A DNA stretch of 64,000 nucleotides from assembly GCF_016742955.1 (NCBI RefSeq), contig NZ_JABBYC010000015.1, positions 1 through 64,000 of the forward strand. The letters run 5' to 3'. Made by a program: the position numbers and the translations under genes. Positions 6,460 to 15,274 of the stretch are shown here, piece by piece; the stretch's first letter is position 1, and each line of letters begins with the position of its first letter. The notes under the pieces were generated by a model, which made no database searches, had not been told where the DNA came from, and saw only the letters and a list, made by a program, of their open reading frames with translations. This DNA is from Myceligenerans indicum. GTDB taxonomy: Bacteria > Actinomycetota > Actinomycetes > Actinomycetales > Cellulomonadaceae.

Positions 6460-7698
6460 ATGAGTGCGTGGCCGTTCCCGTTCCCGCCCCAGGTCCGGGA
6501 CTGGATCGTCGCGCTCGGTGTCACGGCGGCGCTGCTGGCCACCGCGGTGTCCGAACAGCCTCCGTCGCGTCCGGCAGACCTGGTCGGGTACGTCCTGCTC
6601 GCGTCCAGCGGCCTGTTGCTGGCCGCCGGGCGCAGACGGCCGGTTCCGGTCCTGATCACGATCGGTCTGTGCGAGGTGGGCCGGCAGGCGGTCGGGCTCG
6701 GCGTACCGGCGGTCGCGTTCCCCTTCGCCGTCTACGCCGCCATGCGCGCCGGTCACCGGCTGGTCTCCGTGCTGGCCTGCGTTTCTATCCTGGTGGCCCT
6801 ACCGTTCGCGGTGCCGGCGGCCGGGGACGGTCTGGGCTCTGCCCTGGAGCGGTCCCGGAGCGTGCTCGAGATCGCCTGGCTGGTCGCGGCAGCGGCCGCC
6901 GGGGAGGCGCTGCGCCAGGCCGAGCGGCGGGCCGACGACGCCGTGCGCACCCGTGACGAGGCGGCGCGGCGCCGGGCCGACGAGGAGCGGCTGCATATCG
7001 CGCGGGAGCTGCACGACTCCCTCACCCACCAGATCTCGATCATCAAGGTGCAGGCGGATGTCGCTGTCCACGTGGCACGCCGCCAGCGTGAAGACGTGTC
7101 GGACACCCTGCTGGCGATCCAGGACGCGGCGCGCGAGGCGAGCCGGGAGCTCCGGGCCACGCTCGGGGCGCTGCGTGACGACGGGACCGCGCCGCCACGA
7201 GGGATCGCTCAGGTCCCGGACCTGGTGGACAGATCGAGGGCCATCGGTCTGGACGCGGTCCTGACCCTGGAGGCCGGTGGCCACGACCTTCCAGCCGCCG
7301 TGGACCGCACCGCGTACCGCGTGATCCAGGAAGCGCTGACCAACGTCGCTCGTCATGCAGGCGCCACCACGGTGCGGGTGGATGTCGCCGTGGGGGCCGA
7401 GGGCCTCGTGGTCCAGGTGGACGACGACGGCCGGGCGCTTCCCGGCGTGCCCCCGGCACTCGGGACGGGCCTGCTCGGCATGCGGGAGAGGGTCGCCGCG
7501 CTCGGCGGGCGGTTGCGTGCCGAGCCCCGGGCCGCGGGCGGATTCACCGTCCGGGCCGAGATCCCGGCCGGTCCGCAGGCGCCCACTGCCGGCCCGCCGC
7601 CGCCCACTGCCGGCCCGCCGCCGCCCACTGCCGGCCCGCCGCCGCCCACTGCCGGGGCCGGGGCGGACGCTGCGGGACACGCGGAACCTGCCTCATGA
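6460..7698 (+). CDS. NarL-type sensor histidine kinase
   Basis: 412 aa. Residues 15-150 hold about four to five membrane helices with almost no extracytoplasmic loop, the DUF7134-type sensor of actinobacterial membrane-stress kinases. The HisKA_3 box IARELHDSLTHQIS places the phospho-accepting His at residue 185. The ATPase domain shows VIQEALTNVARHAGATTV (N box), VDDDGRALPG and GTGLLGMRERVAALGG (G boxes). The C-terminus ends in four PTAGPPP-type heptads encoded by a 21-bp repeat, outside the catalytic fold. TAGGGT lies 8 nt before ATG, so the message may be leaderless. The stop overlaps the response-regulator start by 4 nt, giving a coupled pair. Confidence 0.93.
   Translation: MSAWPFPFPPQVRDWIVALGVTAALLATAVSEQPPSRPADLVGYVLLASSGLLLAAGRRRPVPVLITIGLCEVGRQAVGLGVPAVAFPFAVYAAMRAGHRLVSVLACVSILVALPFAVPAAGDGLGSALERSRSVLEIAWLVAAAAAGEALRQAERRADDAVRTRDEAARRRADEERLHIARELHDSLTHQISIIKVQADVAVHVARRQREDVSDTLLAIQDAAREASRELRATLGALRDDGTAPPRGIAQVPDLVDRSRAIGLDAVLTLEAGGHDLPAAVDRTAYRVIQEALTNVARHAGATTVRVDVAVGAEGLVVQVDDDGRALPGVPPALGTGLLGMRERVAALGGRLRAEPRAAGGFTVRAEIPAGPQAPTAGPPPPTAGPPPPTAGPPPPTAGAGADAAGHAEPAS
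7582..7656 (+). repeat. 21-bp coding repeat (PTAGPPP heptads)
   Basis: Three complete, nearly identical 21-bp units start at 7582, 7603 and 7624, with a partial fourth at 7645. They encode PTAGPPP repeats at the kinase C-terminus. The unit is in frame, so copy-number change would alter tail length without breaking the gene. Confidence 0.9.
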
Positions 7699-8357
7699 TC
7701 CGCGTCGTGCTGGTCGACGACCAGCCCCTTCTGCGCAGCGGGTTCCGAGCCCTTCTCGAGATCGAGGCGGACATCGAGGTCGTGGGGGAGGCGGGCGACG
7801 GGAACGGGGGCATCGAGCTGGTCCGGCGACTCAGGCCCGACGTCGCGCTCGTCGACATCCGGATGCCCGGGACCGACGGGATCGCGGCGACACGCCGCAT
7901 CGCCGCGGATCCCGATCTGTCAGGAGTTCACGTCGTCATCCTCACCAACTACGGCTTCGACGAGTACGTCTTCGACGCGCTCCGTGCCGGGGCGGCCGGC
8001 TTCCTGGTGAAGGACATCGAACCGGAGGATCTGCTGCACGCCGTGCGGGTGGCCGCGCGTGGTGACGCGCTCCTGGCGCCGGCGATCACCCGCCGGCTGA
8101 TCGACCGGTACGTCGCACAGCCGCCACCCCGAGACCTCTCGGGCCCGTTGCGGCTGCTGACGAACCGTGAGAGGGAGGTCGTCGTCCTGGTCGCCCAGGG
8201 GCTGTCGAACGACCAGGTGGCCGAGCGGCTCGTGATCAGTCCGACGACGGCGAAGACCCACGTCAACCGGGCGATGATGAAACTCCGGGCGCGAGACCGT
8301 GCGCAGCTCGTGATCGCGGCCTACGAGTCCGGGCTGACCGCACCCCGGCGTTCCTGA
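7695..8357 (+). CDS. LuxR/NarL-family response regulator
   Basis: 220 aa. The receiver domain (1-120) has the acidic pair LVDDQP, the phosphorylation Asp at residue 54 in VALVDIRMPGTDG, and the conserved Lys in FLVKDIEPEDL. The C-terminal LuxR helix-turn-helix runs from about 150 (LTNREREVVVLVAQGLSND) through VAERLVISPTTAKTHVNRAM. It overlaps the kinase gene by ATGA and is its cognate partner. Targets are unknown; the inverted repeat at 6379-6402 and the divergent small membrane gene are the nearest candidates. Confidence 0.95.
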   Translation: MIRVVLVDDQPLLRSGFRALLEIEADIEVVGEAGDGNGGIELVRRLRPDVALVDIRMPGTDGIAATRRIAADPDLSGVHVVILTNYGFDEYVFDALRAGAAGFLVKDIEPEDLLHAVRVAARGDALLAPAITRRLIDRYVAQPPPRDLSGPLRLLTNREREVVVLVAQGLSNDQVAERLVISPTTAKTHVNRAMMKLRARDRAQLVIAAYESGLTAPRRS

Positions 8358-8402
8358 CCACACGATCTCCCGACCGGGTCCGGACCAGGCATCATTGCCT
8401 CC

Positions 8403-9572
8403 ATGAAGGTCTCCCGTCGTTCCGCCGTCCCCCCGTTCGCCGTGATGGAAGTTCTCGCCGCCGCGAACGCGCGCCGCGCCGCGGGTGCGGACGTGCTGAA
8501 CCTCTGCGCCGGGGAACCGTCCACCGGCGCGTCCGACGTCGTCCGCGAGCGTGCCGCCGAGGTGCTCCGCACGGGCGACATCGGCTACACCGAGGCGCTC
8601 GGGGTGCCGGCCCTGCGTGAGGAGATCGCCGGTCACTACGGCCGCTGGTACGACATCGAGGTCGACCCCGGGCGCATCGCCGTGACCACCGGGTCGAGCG
8701 GAGGGTTCCTGCTCGCCTTCCTCGCCGCGTTCGACGTCGGTGACCGCGTGGCGCTCGCGAGGCCGGGATACCCGGCGTACAAGAACATCCTGTCCGCGCT
8801 CGGGTGCGAGGTGATCGAGCTCGACTGCGGTCCCGAGGCCCGCTACCAGCCGGGCGTCTCCCAGCTCATGGAGGCGTACTACGAGGGAGGCCTCGACGGG
8901 CTGGTGGTCGCGAGTCCCGCCAATCCCACCGGGACGATGATCACGCCGGACGAACTGGATGCCGTCGCCGAGTGGTGTGCGGCGCACGAGGTGCGTCTGA
9001 TCAGCGACGAGATCTACCACGGCATCGCCTACTCCGACGAGATCACGCAGGCCACCGCCGCGCGGTACGCGGACCGGGGCGCCGTCGTCGTGAACTCCTT
9101 CTCCAAGTACTGGGCGATGACCGGATGGCGGCTGGGCTGGCTCGTGCTGCCCGAGGAACTGGTGGGGCCGGTGGGGGCGCTGGCCGGGAATGTGGCCCTG
9201 TCCCCGCCGGCGCTGGCGCAGCAGGCGGGGATAGCGGCCTTCTCCGCGCAGGGGTACGCGGCGGCGGCCGAGAACGTGGCGCGGTACGCCGACTCGCGTG
9301 CCCTTCTGCTGCAACGGCAGGCCGAGCTGGGCTGGGACCCGGTGGCGCCGGCGGACGGAGCGTTCTACTTCTACGGGAACATCGCCCACTTCGGTCTGGA
9401 CTCCGTCACCTACTGCGAGCGGCTTCTCGCCGAGGCGGATGTCGCGATCACCCCTGGTCTCGACTTCGACGGCGTGGGCGGTGGGGACTGGGTGCGACTC
9501 TCCTTCGCGTCGGCCCCGGAGGTGGTCTCCGCGGCGGTGGACCGCATCGCCGCCTGGCACAAGACGCTCTGA
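8403..9572 (+). CDS. PLP-dependent aminotransferase, class I/II
   Basis: 389 aa fold-type I transferase. Substrate and PLP residues are visible: SPANPTGTM (about 171-179), ISDEIYHGIAY with Asp202 and Tyr205, and the Schiff-base Lys235 in NSFSKYWAMTGWRLGW, with Arg243 downstream. N-terminal LNLCAGEPS and GYTEALGVPALREEIA are typical of the aspartate/tyrosine aminotransferase subgroup. The amino donor cannot be fixed from sequence. The endonuclease-like gene starts 8 nt after its stop, so the two are probably co-transcribed. Confidence 0.9.
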   Translation: MKVSRRSAVPPFAVMEVLAAANARRAAGADVLNLCAGEPSTGASDVVRERAAEVLRTGDIGYTEALGVPALREEIAGHYGRWYDIEVDPGRIAVTTGSSGGFLLAFLAAFDVGDRVALARPGYPAYKNILSALGCEVIELDCGPEARYQPGVSQLMEAYYEGGLDGLVVASPANPTGTMITPDELDAVAEWCAAHEVRLISDEIYHGIAYSDEITQATAARYADRGAVVVNSFSKYWAMTGWRLGWLVLPEELVGPVGALAGNVALSPPALAQQAGIAAFSAQGYAAAAENVARYADSRALLLQRQAELGWDPVAPADGAFYFYGNIAHFGLDSVTYCERLLAEADVAITPGLDFDGVGGGDWVRLSFASAPEVVSAAVDRIAAWHKTL

Positions 9573-9579
9573 GCCGCAG

Positions 9580-10368
9580 ATGCGCCTGGTCACCTTCAAC
9601 ATCCGGCACGGGCTCGGGCGCGGTGGCGCGGTGGACCACGAGGCGCTGGCCGAGGCGGTCCGTGCGCTCTCCCCGGACGTCCTCGCGATACAGGAGGTGG
9701 ACCGGTTCCAGCCGCGAAGCAGGTTCACCGATCAGGCGCGGATCTGCGCGGAGGCGATGGGCGCGGTCGACCATCGCCATGTGCCCGCCGTGGCGGGCTG
9801 GATGAGCGTGCCCGGGCTGCGCTGGCGGGCACGAGGCCGCGAGGGGTACCCCGCGTACGGGATCGCCCTGGCCTCACGCTTCCCGGTGGCCGCGTGGCGG
9901 ACATGGCGACTGCCGATGGCAAGCCGGTGGGTCGGGCCGGTGCAGCTCGGGGTGGATGAACCGCGTGCCGCCGTCGCGGCGGACGTGCGGCTGCCGTCCG
10001 GCGGCATCACCGTGTGTGCGACGCACCTCAGCTCGAGGCTGGGCAACGCGTCGAAGCAGCTGCCCTGGCTGCGGGACGCGCTTCGCGAGGTGCCCCGGCC
10101 GCTCGTGCTGATGGGTGACCTGAACCTGCGCGACGCGGCGGCGGCCACCCTGACCGGATGGCGCCCGCTCGCCACGGCGCCGACCTTCCCGGTCGGCCGT
10201 CCGCGGTTCCAGCTCGACCACATCCTGGTCGACGACGCCGCCCACGCGGCTGACGCCGGGGGTGCGGTGTGCGTGGGGGTGTCCGGACAGGCTCACGCGC
10301 TGGATACCGGAGTCTCCGACCACCGGGCGCTGGTTGCCGACGTCGCGTTCACCGTGCCGGGGGGCTGA
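9580..10368 (+). CDS. Endonuclease/exonuclease/phosphatase-family protein
   Basis: 262 aa from ATG 9580; this start removes a long non-native extension and sits 8 nt after the aminotransferase stop, suggesting coupling. The DNase I-like metal site is well preserved: LVTFNIRHG near the N-terminus, IQEVDRFQPRS with the metal Glu, VCATHLSSR, VLMGDLNL with the catalytic Asp and Asn, and QLDHILV plus VSDHRALVADV at the end. Substrates in this superfamily range from nucleic acids to phosphoinositides, so no reaction is assigned. No signal peptide is seen. Confidence 0.88.
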   Translation: MRLVTFNIRHGLGRGGAVDHEALAEAVRALSPDVLAIQEVDRFQPRSRFTDQARICAEAMGAVDHRHVPAVAGWMSVPGLRWRARGREGYPAYGIALASRFPVAAWRTWRLPMASRWVGPVQLGVDEPRAAVAADVRLPSGGITVCATHLSSRLGNASKQLPWLRDALREVPRPLVLMGDLNLRDAAAATLTGWRPLATAPTFPVGRPRFQLDHILVDDAAHAADAGGAVCVGVSGQAHALDTGVSDHRALVADVAFTVPGG

Positions 10369-10421
10369 GCCCGCAGCCAGAACCGCGGGCACCTGGGCCT
10401 CGCCGCGCGAGGACATCACGC

Positions 10422-10468
10422 GCCGGTGGCTCTCACCGCACCCGGGGGGCGGGACGAGAGCCACCGGC
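10422..10468. terminator. 13-bp stem between convergent genes
   Basis: GCCGGTGGCTCTC (10422-10434) and its exact complement (10456-10468) enclose a 21-nt GC-rich loop. It lies 54 bp after the endonuclease-like gene and 170 bp before the end of the convergent membrane gene, so it may serve both as a bidirectional terminator. No U-tract follows. Otherwise 10369-10637 shows no gene. Confidence 0.4.
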
Positions 10469-10637
10469 ACGAGACCGGTATCCAGGAACACCGTGTGGTT
10501 CGGAGGCTGCGCGGGCAGGCAGTGCCGTCGCGGCCTCCCGGGTGGAACCCTTCAGCAGCTGGGCCCTGGTGTCAGCACACACCGGTGATTTGCCACCGGC
10601 CGACGGCGGCCTCGCGACGGGAACGGGTGCCGGGTGC

Positions 10638-10976
10638 TCAGCGGAACGTCGAGCGGACCGATGCCTGCGCGTCCACCACGGCCGTGGCGGACGGCGTGTC
10701 GGACCTCGTGTCACGGGCCTTGCGGCCACGGGACCGGGACAGCATGAGCAGTGCGTTCCCGCCGATCGCGATCGCCGCGACGTTCGACGCCGCCGACGGC
10801 CAGACACCGTTGAGGGCGGCGACCCCCATGAGGATCGACGCCGCGCACACGTTGGTCGCCTGGAACGCGACCGAGTCGGGACGCCATTTGCCCCGGCTCA
10901 CCATCGCGTAAGCAACGAGTCCAGCAACAGCGCCGACCCAGCCGAAGGCCGTGACGACAGTCATGAGCGAGAGCAC
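10638..10976 (-). CDS. CBU_0592-like small membrane protein
   Basis: 112 aa from GTG 10976, chosen because GGGAGGTG lies 6 nt upstream; a later ATG at 10964 is possible. Three membrane segments (FGWVGAVAGLVAYAMVSRG, QATNVCAASILMGVAALNG, ASNVAAIAIGGNALLML) with the W-P-S-x-x-x-N signature fit the CBU_0592-like domain found in short bacterial membrane proteins of unknown role. The last 25 residues are polar. Confidence 0.72.
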   Translation of the reverse strand: MLSLMTVVTAFGWVGAVAGLVAYAMVSRGKWRPDSVAFQATNVCAASILMGVAALNGVWPSAASNVAAIAIGGNALLMLSRSRGRKARDTRSDTPSATAVVDAQASVRSTFR

Positions 10977-11187
10977 AGAGCACCTCCCGAATCGATTCGA
11001 CAGAAACTGGTCGGACCCCACCGCGAAGGACGCAAGGGGTGAGTTCTGAGTGCCGTCCGATGGGCACGTATGAGTGGCAGCGTCCCGCGAACCGGCGATC
11101 CGGGGGCGATGCCAGGAACTATCCTGGACCCTCGGATTGCTTCAGCACAATCGAATGTTCGTGGACACCCGGGTGTAGCATCGCTAC

Positions 11188-12093
11188 ATGGCTGCCGACC
11201 CTCGCCGACTCGCGTTCCTCTTGGCGGTTCACCGTGCTGGAGGGGTGCTCGCGGCGGCGGATCTGCTGCACGTCACACCCTCCGCGGTGTCTCAGCAGAT
11301 CGCCCGGCTGGAGGCCGAGGAACGCATCTCCGTCCTTGATCGAGGACCCCGCGGAGTGACGCTCACGCCCGCCGGCCGAGTCCTCGCCGAGGCCGCCGAG
11401 CGGATCGAGTCGGAACTCATCGAGGCGCGTCAGGCGATCGCCGCCCTGGGCGAGGAAGTCACCGGCCGCGTCAAGATCGGCGCCTTTCAGACCGCGATCC
11501 GTTCCGTGGTCGCGCCCATGCTGGCGCCGCTGGCGGAGAAGTTTCCCGGTATCGAGGTCGACGTCAACGAGCACGACCCGTTCGAGTCCGTGCGGAAACT
11601 GCGCGCGGGCGACCTCGACGCGATCATCCTGGACAGGGACGCGGACGTGGACGCCCCCGCGCCCCGCGGGGTCCACGAGATCCCGTTGCTGGAGGAACCC
11701 TGGTGCGTCGTCGTGCCACCCGGCACAGCCGTCCCGGAGCGGCTCGACGAGCTTCCCTCGCTCTCGTGGGTGGGGCCGCTCGCCGACATCGCGGCGGACC
11801 GCGCCCTGCGCCGGCTGGCACGCACGCTCGGCACCGAGATCGTCACCCGGCACTCCTTCTACGACTTCGACACCGCGATCGCCCTGGTCGCGGCCGGACA
11901 AGGGATCGCGATGCTCCCCGCCCTCGCGCTCAAGGACGAGGACGTCCCCGACGGCGTCACGGTCGTCCGTCTCGCCGGTCTCGGCTCGCGCCGGCTCGTG
12001 GTCCGGCATCGTGTCGGACGCCACGAACCGAGCCCGGCGGTGCGGGCCGTCGTCGACGAGATGGTCGAGGCAGCACGCGACATGACGCCCTGA
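11188..12093 (+). CDS. LysR-family transcriptional regulator
   Basis: 301 aa. The N-terminal winged helix reads LAFLLAVHRAGGVLAAADLL then VTPSAVSQQIARLEAEE, followed by VLDRGPRGVTLTPAGRVLAE and the linker helix. Residues 90-295 form the periplasmic-binding-like effector domain (GRVKIGAFQTAIRSVVAPML). TAGCAT lies 6 nt before the ATG with no ribosome site, so it may be leaderless. The target is not obvious: upstream on the opposite strand lies the CBU_0592-like gene, downstream in the same direction the MDH-ACT gene. The effector is unknown. Confidence 0.93.
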   Translation: MAADPRRLAFLLAVHRAGGVLAAADLLHVTPSAVSQQIARLEAEERISVLDRGPRGVTLTPAGRVLAEAAERIESELIEARQAIAALGEEVTGRVKIGAFQTAIRSVVAPMLAPLAEKFPGIEVDVNEHDPFESVRKLRAGDLDAIILDRDADVDAPAPRGVHEIPLLEEPWCVVVPPGTAVPERLDELPSLSWVGPLADIAADRALRRLARTLGTEIVTRHSFYDFDTAIALVAAGQGIAMLPALALKDEDVPDGVTVVRLAGLGSRRLVVRHRVGRHEPSPAVRAVVDEMVEAARDMTP

Positions 12094-12205
12094 CACCCTC
12101 TCCGGGGCGACACGACCGACCGCCTCGCGACGGCGTCACGCCACGACCGCGCGGGACGGAGCCCGGGAGACGGGCTCGCCGCCGGTACCTCCTACGATCG
12201 GCTGC

Positions 12206-13615
12206 ATGGACGTTTCCGTGGTCGGCGCGACCGGCGACATCGGCCGGCAGATCTGTACCCAGCTCATCGCCGGCGGCCTGCTCACCCACACCTCGCGCCT
12301 GCAGCTCGTGGGCCGTGCCGACGGCTCCAGCGCCGCCACCGTGCACGGCCTGCGCGCCGACCTCATCGACGCGTTCGACGAGCGGACCCCGTTGCTCGAC
12401 GTCGCGCTCGCCCCGCAGGACGTCGTGGCTGACGTCGTGGTCCTCGCCGCGGGACGCACCGCCCCCGCCGAGGTCGGAGCGAACACCGACCGGACCGCGC
12501 TCGCGGAAGGCAACCGGGCCGTCTTCGAGCAGTACGCCGACGCCCTCGCCGCCCACGGATCCGGCCGTGAGGTCGTGATCGTCGTGTCCAACCCCGTCGA
12601 GCTCGGTGTGGCCGTCCTGGCCGAGCGCCTCGGCCGGCACCGGGTGATCGGAATGGGAGCCTGGCTCGACTCCCTTCGCTTCCAGCGCGAGATCGCCCTG
12701 TCCCTCGGTGTGCGCCGGCATCGCGTGGAAGGCTACGTCGGCGGGCAGCACGGCGAGAAGGCGGTGCCGTTGTGGTCCACGGTGCGGATCGCCGGACTCT
12801 CCCGTTCCGAACGGGCCGCGGCCGTGGCGCGACTCCGGCAGGAACGCACCCTGGGGACCTTCTTCGACGAGGTCGCCGACGCCCGCCGGCAGCTCGAGAC
12901 GGCCTCGGCCGACCACGTCGGTGAGGCGTTCACCCTGGTCGACAGCTTCCCGCCGGACGTGCGCACGGTCACGCGCTCGTTCATGACGCACACGAGCGGT
13001 GCCAAGACCGCGACCGGAACGGCGGCCGCGACCGTCGACCTCGTCGAGACCCTCCTCGACGGCCGGCAGATCGTCGTGGCCGGCCAGGTGGCGCTGTCCC
13101 AGGAGGTGCTCGGAGACGACGGCGAGCCGCTGCCCGGCCGCGTCCTCGGCGTTCCGGTCATTCTCGGCCCGGACGGCTGGACCCGGGTCATCCTGGACCC
13201 GCTCCCCGACGACGAGGCCCGGGCCCTGGCGGAATCCGGCCGCGCGATCGACAGGATGCTGGACGCCCTGGACATCCCGGATACCCGGGTCGCCGCACGC
13301 CGGGTCGCCGCACGCCGGGACGGCGGCGCCGGGCGGGAACGATCCGCCCCGACCGGCGAAGGGCGGGCCGGTGATCCGCCGGCGCGGTACGACGTCGAGG
13401 TCGAGGTGACCGATGCGTCCGATCCGGGCGTTGTCGCCACGCTGACCGGCGTCTTTGCCGATCGCGGGGTAGTGGTCGACGCGGTGGCGACCAACCCCCG
13501 TGGATCGGTCGGGATCTCGTTCCGCGCATCCGAGCGGCTGGCCCGCTCTCTGGTCCGGACGCTGGAACGTCTGGCGATGGCGCGGAAGGTCGTGGCACAC
13601 CGCGCGGAATCGTGA
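12206..13615 (+). CDS. Malate/lactate dehydrogenase-ACT domain fusion
   Basis: 469 aa. Residues 1-320 are a complete LDH/MDH-type 2-hydroxyacid dehydrogenase: GATGDIG NAD loop (7-13), SNPVEL (128-133), LDSLRF with Asp155 and substrate-binding Arg158, and catalytic His182 in GGQHGEK. An Arg/Gly linker with a duplicated 15-bp unit (13286-13315, VAARRVAARR) leads to a C-terminal ACT domain of about 70 residues (VTDASDPGVVATLTGVF, then GVVVDAV). ACT domains bind amino acids and regulate metabolic enzymes, so allosteric control of a 2-ketoacid reductase is inferred. TACGAT lies 7 nt before the ATG. ComB follows 57 nt later. Confidence 0.85.
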   Translation: MDVSVVGATGDIGRQICTQLIAGGLLTHTSRLQLVGRADGSSAATVHGLRADLIDAFDERTPLLDVALAPQDVVADVVVLAAGRTAPAEVGANTDRTALAEGNRAVFEQYADALAAHGSGREVVIVVSNPVELGVAVLAERLGRHRVIGMGAWLDSLRFQREIALSLGVRRHRVEGYVGGQHGEKAVPLWSTVRIAGLSRSERAAAVARLRQERTLGTFFDEVADARRQLETASADHVGEAFTLVDSFPPDVRTVTRSFMTHTSGAKTATGTAAATVDLVETLLDGRQIVVAGQVALSQEVLGDDGEPLPGRVLGVPVILGPDGWTRVILDPLPDDEARALAESGRAIDRMLDALDIPDTRVAARRVAARRDGGAGRERSAPTGEGRAGDPPARYDVEVEVTDASDPGVVATLTGVFADRGVVVDAVATNPRGSVGISFRASERLARSLVRTLERLAMARKVVAHRAES

Positions 13616-13672
13616 CCGATTTTCCTTAGATGCCGGTACCTGAAGCGGTCTTGGAGGCTCTACGATGCGTCC

Positions 13673-14488
13673 GTGAACGCTTCACCACACGACCAGCGCC
13701 CCGCCCGGGTCCGCACGGATTGGGGACTGGCCGGTGCCCGCGCGCTGACCGAGTCCGACGCGCGCAAATCCCTCGTCGTGGTGATCGATGTCCTGTCCTT
13801 CTCGACCTCGGTGACGGTCGCCTGTGAGGCCGGAGCGGGCGTCTACCCGTTCCCCTACCAGGACGAGGCGGGCGCGGTCCGGCTGGCCCGGACCATGCGC
13901 GCGGCGCTCGCCGGCCCGCGTGCCGAGGAAGGCGTCAGCCTGTCCCCCGCTTCGCTGCGCGACCTCGACGCCGAACGGGTGGTGCTGCCCTCGCCGAACG
14001 GCTCGATGATCGCTCACACGATCGGCAGCCGCGGCGCGCTCATGATCGTCGGGTGCCTCCGCAACGTCTCGGCGGTCGCGGGCCTCGCCGCCGCACACCT
14101 CAACGCCAACCCGGCGCACGACGTCGTCCTCGTCCCCGCGGGGGAGCACTGGCCGGACCACGCGTTCCGTCCGGCGTTGGAGGACCAGCTCGGAGCAGGC
14201 GCGATCGCGGCACGGCTGACGGAGCTACTGCCCGACGACGTCACCCGGTTCTCGGCCGAGACCCGGGCGGTGGCGGAGATGTGGCAGGGCCCGTCGAAGC
14301 CCGACGAGTTGCTGCGGGACTGCGCGAGCGGGCGCGAACTGGTCGAACTCGGCTTCGACGAGGACGTGACGATCGCTTCCGACCTGGACTCGACCGACGT
14401 CGTGCCCGTCCTCGTGGACGGCGCGTTCGTGCCGCTCGGGCACCGCATCTCGGCCGCCCGGAGGGCGAAGCCGACGACGGCTGCCTAA
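13673..14488 (+). CDS. comB: 2-phosphosulfolactate phosphatase (ComB family)
   Basis: 271 aa from GTG 13673. Family hallmarks are VVVIDVLSFSTSV (about 35-47), the acidic metal-binding strand, VVLPSPNGSMIA and LVPAGEHW. ComB hydrolyses (R)-phosphosulfolactate to sulfolactate in coenzyme M and sulfolactate biosynthesis. In bacteria without coenzyme M the physiological role is often unclear, and no ComA is present in this window. TACGAT precedes the GTG by 6 nt, so it probably has its own leaderless promoter despite the close upstream dehydrogenase. The last 4 nt overlap the convergent Nudix gene. Confidence 0.85.
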   Translation: MNASPHDQRPARVRTDWGLAGARALTESDARKSLVVVIDVLSFSTSVTVACEAGAGVYPFPYQDEAGAVRLARTMRAALAGPRAEEGVSLSPASLRDLDAERVVLPSPNGSMIAHTIGSRGALMIVGCLRNVSAVAGLAAAHLNANPAHDVVLVPAGEHWPDHAFRPALEDQLGAGAIAARLTELLPDDVTRFSAETRAVAEMWQGPSKPDELLRDCASGRELVELGFDEDVTIASDLDSTDVVPVLVDGAFVPLGHRISAARRAKPTTAA

Positions 14489-14931
14489 CGGCCGCCAGAG
14501 GTGGAGCCTGCTTCCTCGAAGTGGGCCCGCAGCGCGGTGACGATCGGCAGGTCGCCCTCGATCCAGTCGACGTCGTGCAGTTCCGCCGACGAGAGCCAGC
14601 GCAGCTCGTCGTGATCCTCCAGCGGCTCGGGGTGCCCTTCGGTGATCCGCGCGATCCACAAGCGCATCCGGTAGCGCTCGGTGAGCGGCCACGAGCCGTC
14701 GTCGTCGGGCCCGGGGACCTCGCGACCGAGCTCCGCGGTGACGCCGAGCTCCTCACGCAGCTCCCGGTGCAGGGCGCTGACGGGGGTCTCCCCCTGATCC
14801 ACCTTGCCGCCGGGGAATTCCCAGCGGCCGGCCAGCGCCTCCGGGCGCGTCCGGCGGGCGGCGAGCATGCGGGCGGGTTGGTCGAGGTCGTCCACCAGTG
14901 CGGCGGCGACCACCAGGATCGGGGCTGCCAT
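14485..14931 (-). CDS. Nudix (MutT-like) NTP pyrophosphohydrolase
   Basis: 148 aa from ATG 14931 (MAAPILVVAAALVDD), with AGGA 9 nt upstream; an ATG at 14940 is an alternative. The Nudix box GGKVDQGETPVSALHRELRE plus ELGV is complete, with Glu residues placed for metal binding, and WEFPGGK precedes it as in 8-oxo-dGTP diphosphatases (MutT). That activity is likely but not provable here. The gene converges on comB with a 4-nt overlap. Confidence 0.88.
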   Translation of the reverse strand: MAAPILVVAAALVDDLDQPARMLAARRTRPEALAGRWEFPGGKVDQGETPVSALHRELREELGVTAELGREVPGPDDDGSWPLTERYRMRLWIARITEGHPEPLEDHDELRWLSSAELHDVDWIEGDLPIVTALRAHFEEAGSTSGGR

Positions 14932-15049
14932 GCCGAGCATCCTGACACGGCCGGGCGGGCCGCCTTGCCCCGACCCGGATCGAACCGTCGCGGCGGCGCC
15001 CGCCCTGGGCACACGGGCGCCGCCGCGGCCGGCAAGCCGTGCCTGCGGA

Positions 15050-15274
15050 TCAGCCGCCGTTGAGACCGAGCCGCTCGGCGCGCTCCACGGCGGCTGCCCG
15101 GTTGGACACCCCGAGCTTCCGGTAGAGGCTCCGAACCTGCGACTTCACGGTGTTGCGCGTGACGAACAGCGTCTCCGCGATCTGCTCGAGGGTCTCTTCC
15201 TTGTTCATCAGGCCTTCGAGCACGACACGCTCACGGCGGGTCAGAGCGGGACGGTCGGCCACAACGGTGCTCAT
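15050..15274 (-). CDS. Single-domain LuxR-type DNA-binding protein
   Basis: 74 aa from ATG 15274 with GAAGGAGA just upstream. Nearly the whole protein is one LuxR/GerE helix-turn-helix: LTRRERVVLEGLMNKEETLE, IAETLFVTRNTVKSQVRSLY, RKLGVSNRAAAVERAE. There is no receiver or ligand domain, so activity must be set by abundance, dimerisation or a partner. It lies downstream of gcvPTH but has its own promoter (TTGTTA-18-GGCTAT, 15409-15380), and a hairpin separates it from gcvH. Targets are unknown. Confidence 0.88.
   Translation of the reverse strand: MSTVVADRPALTRRERVVLEGLMNKEETLEQIAETLFVTRNTVKSQVRSLYRKLGVSNRAAAVERAERLGLNGG

Noticed and set aside
7570..7660. CRISPR or mobile-element repeat
   Set aside because: The 21-bp units are contiguous and in frame in a kinase gene.
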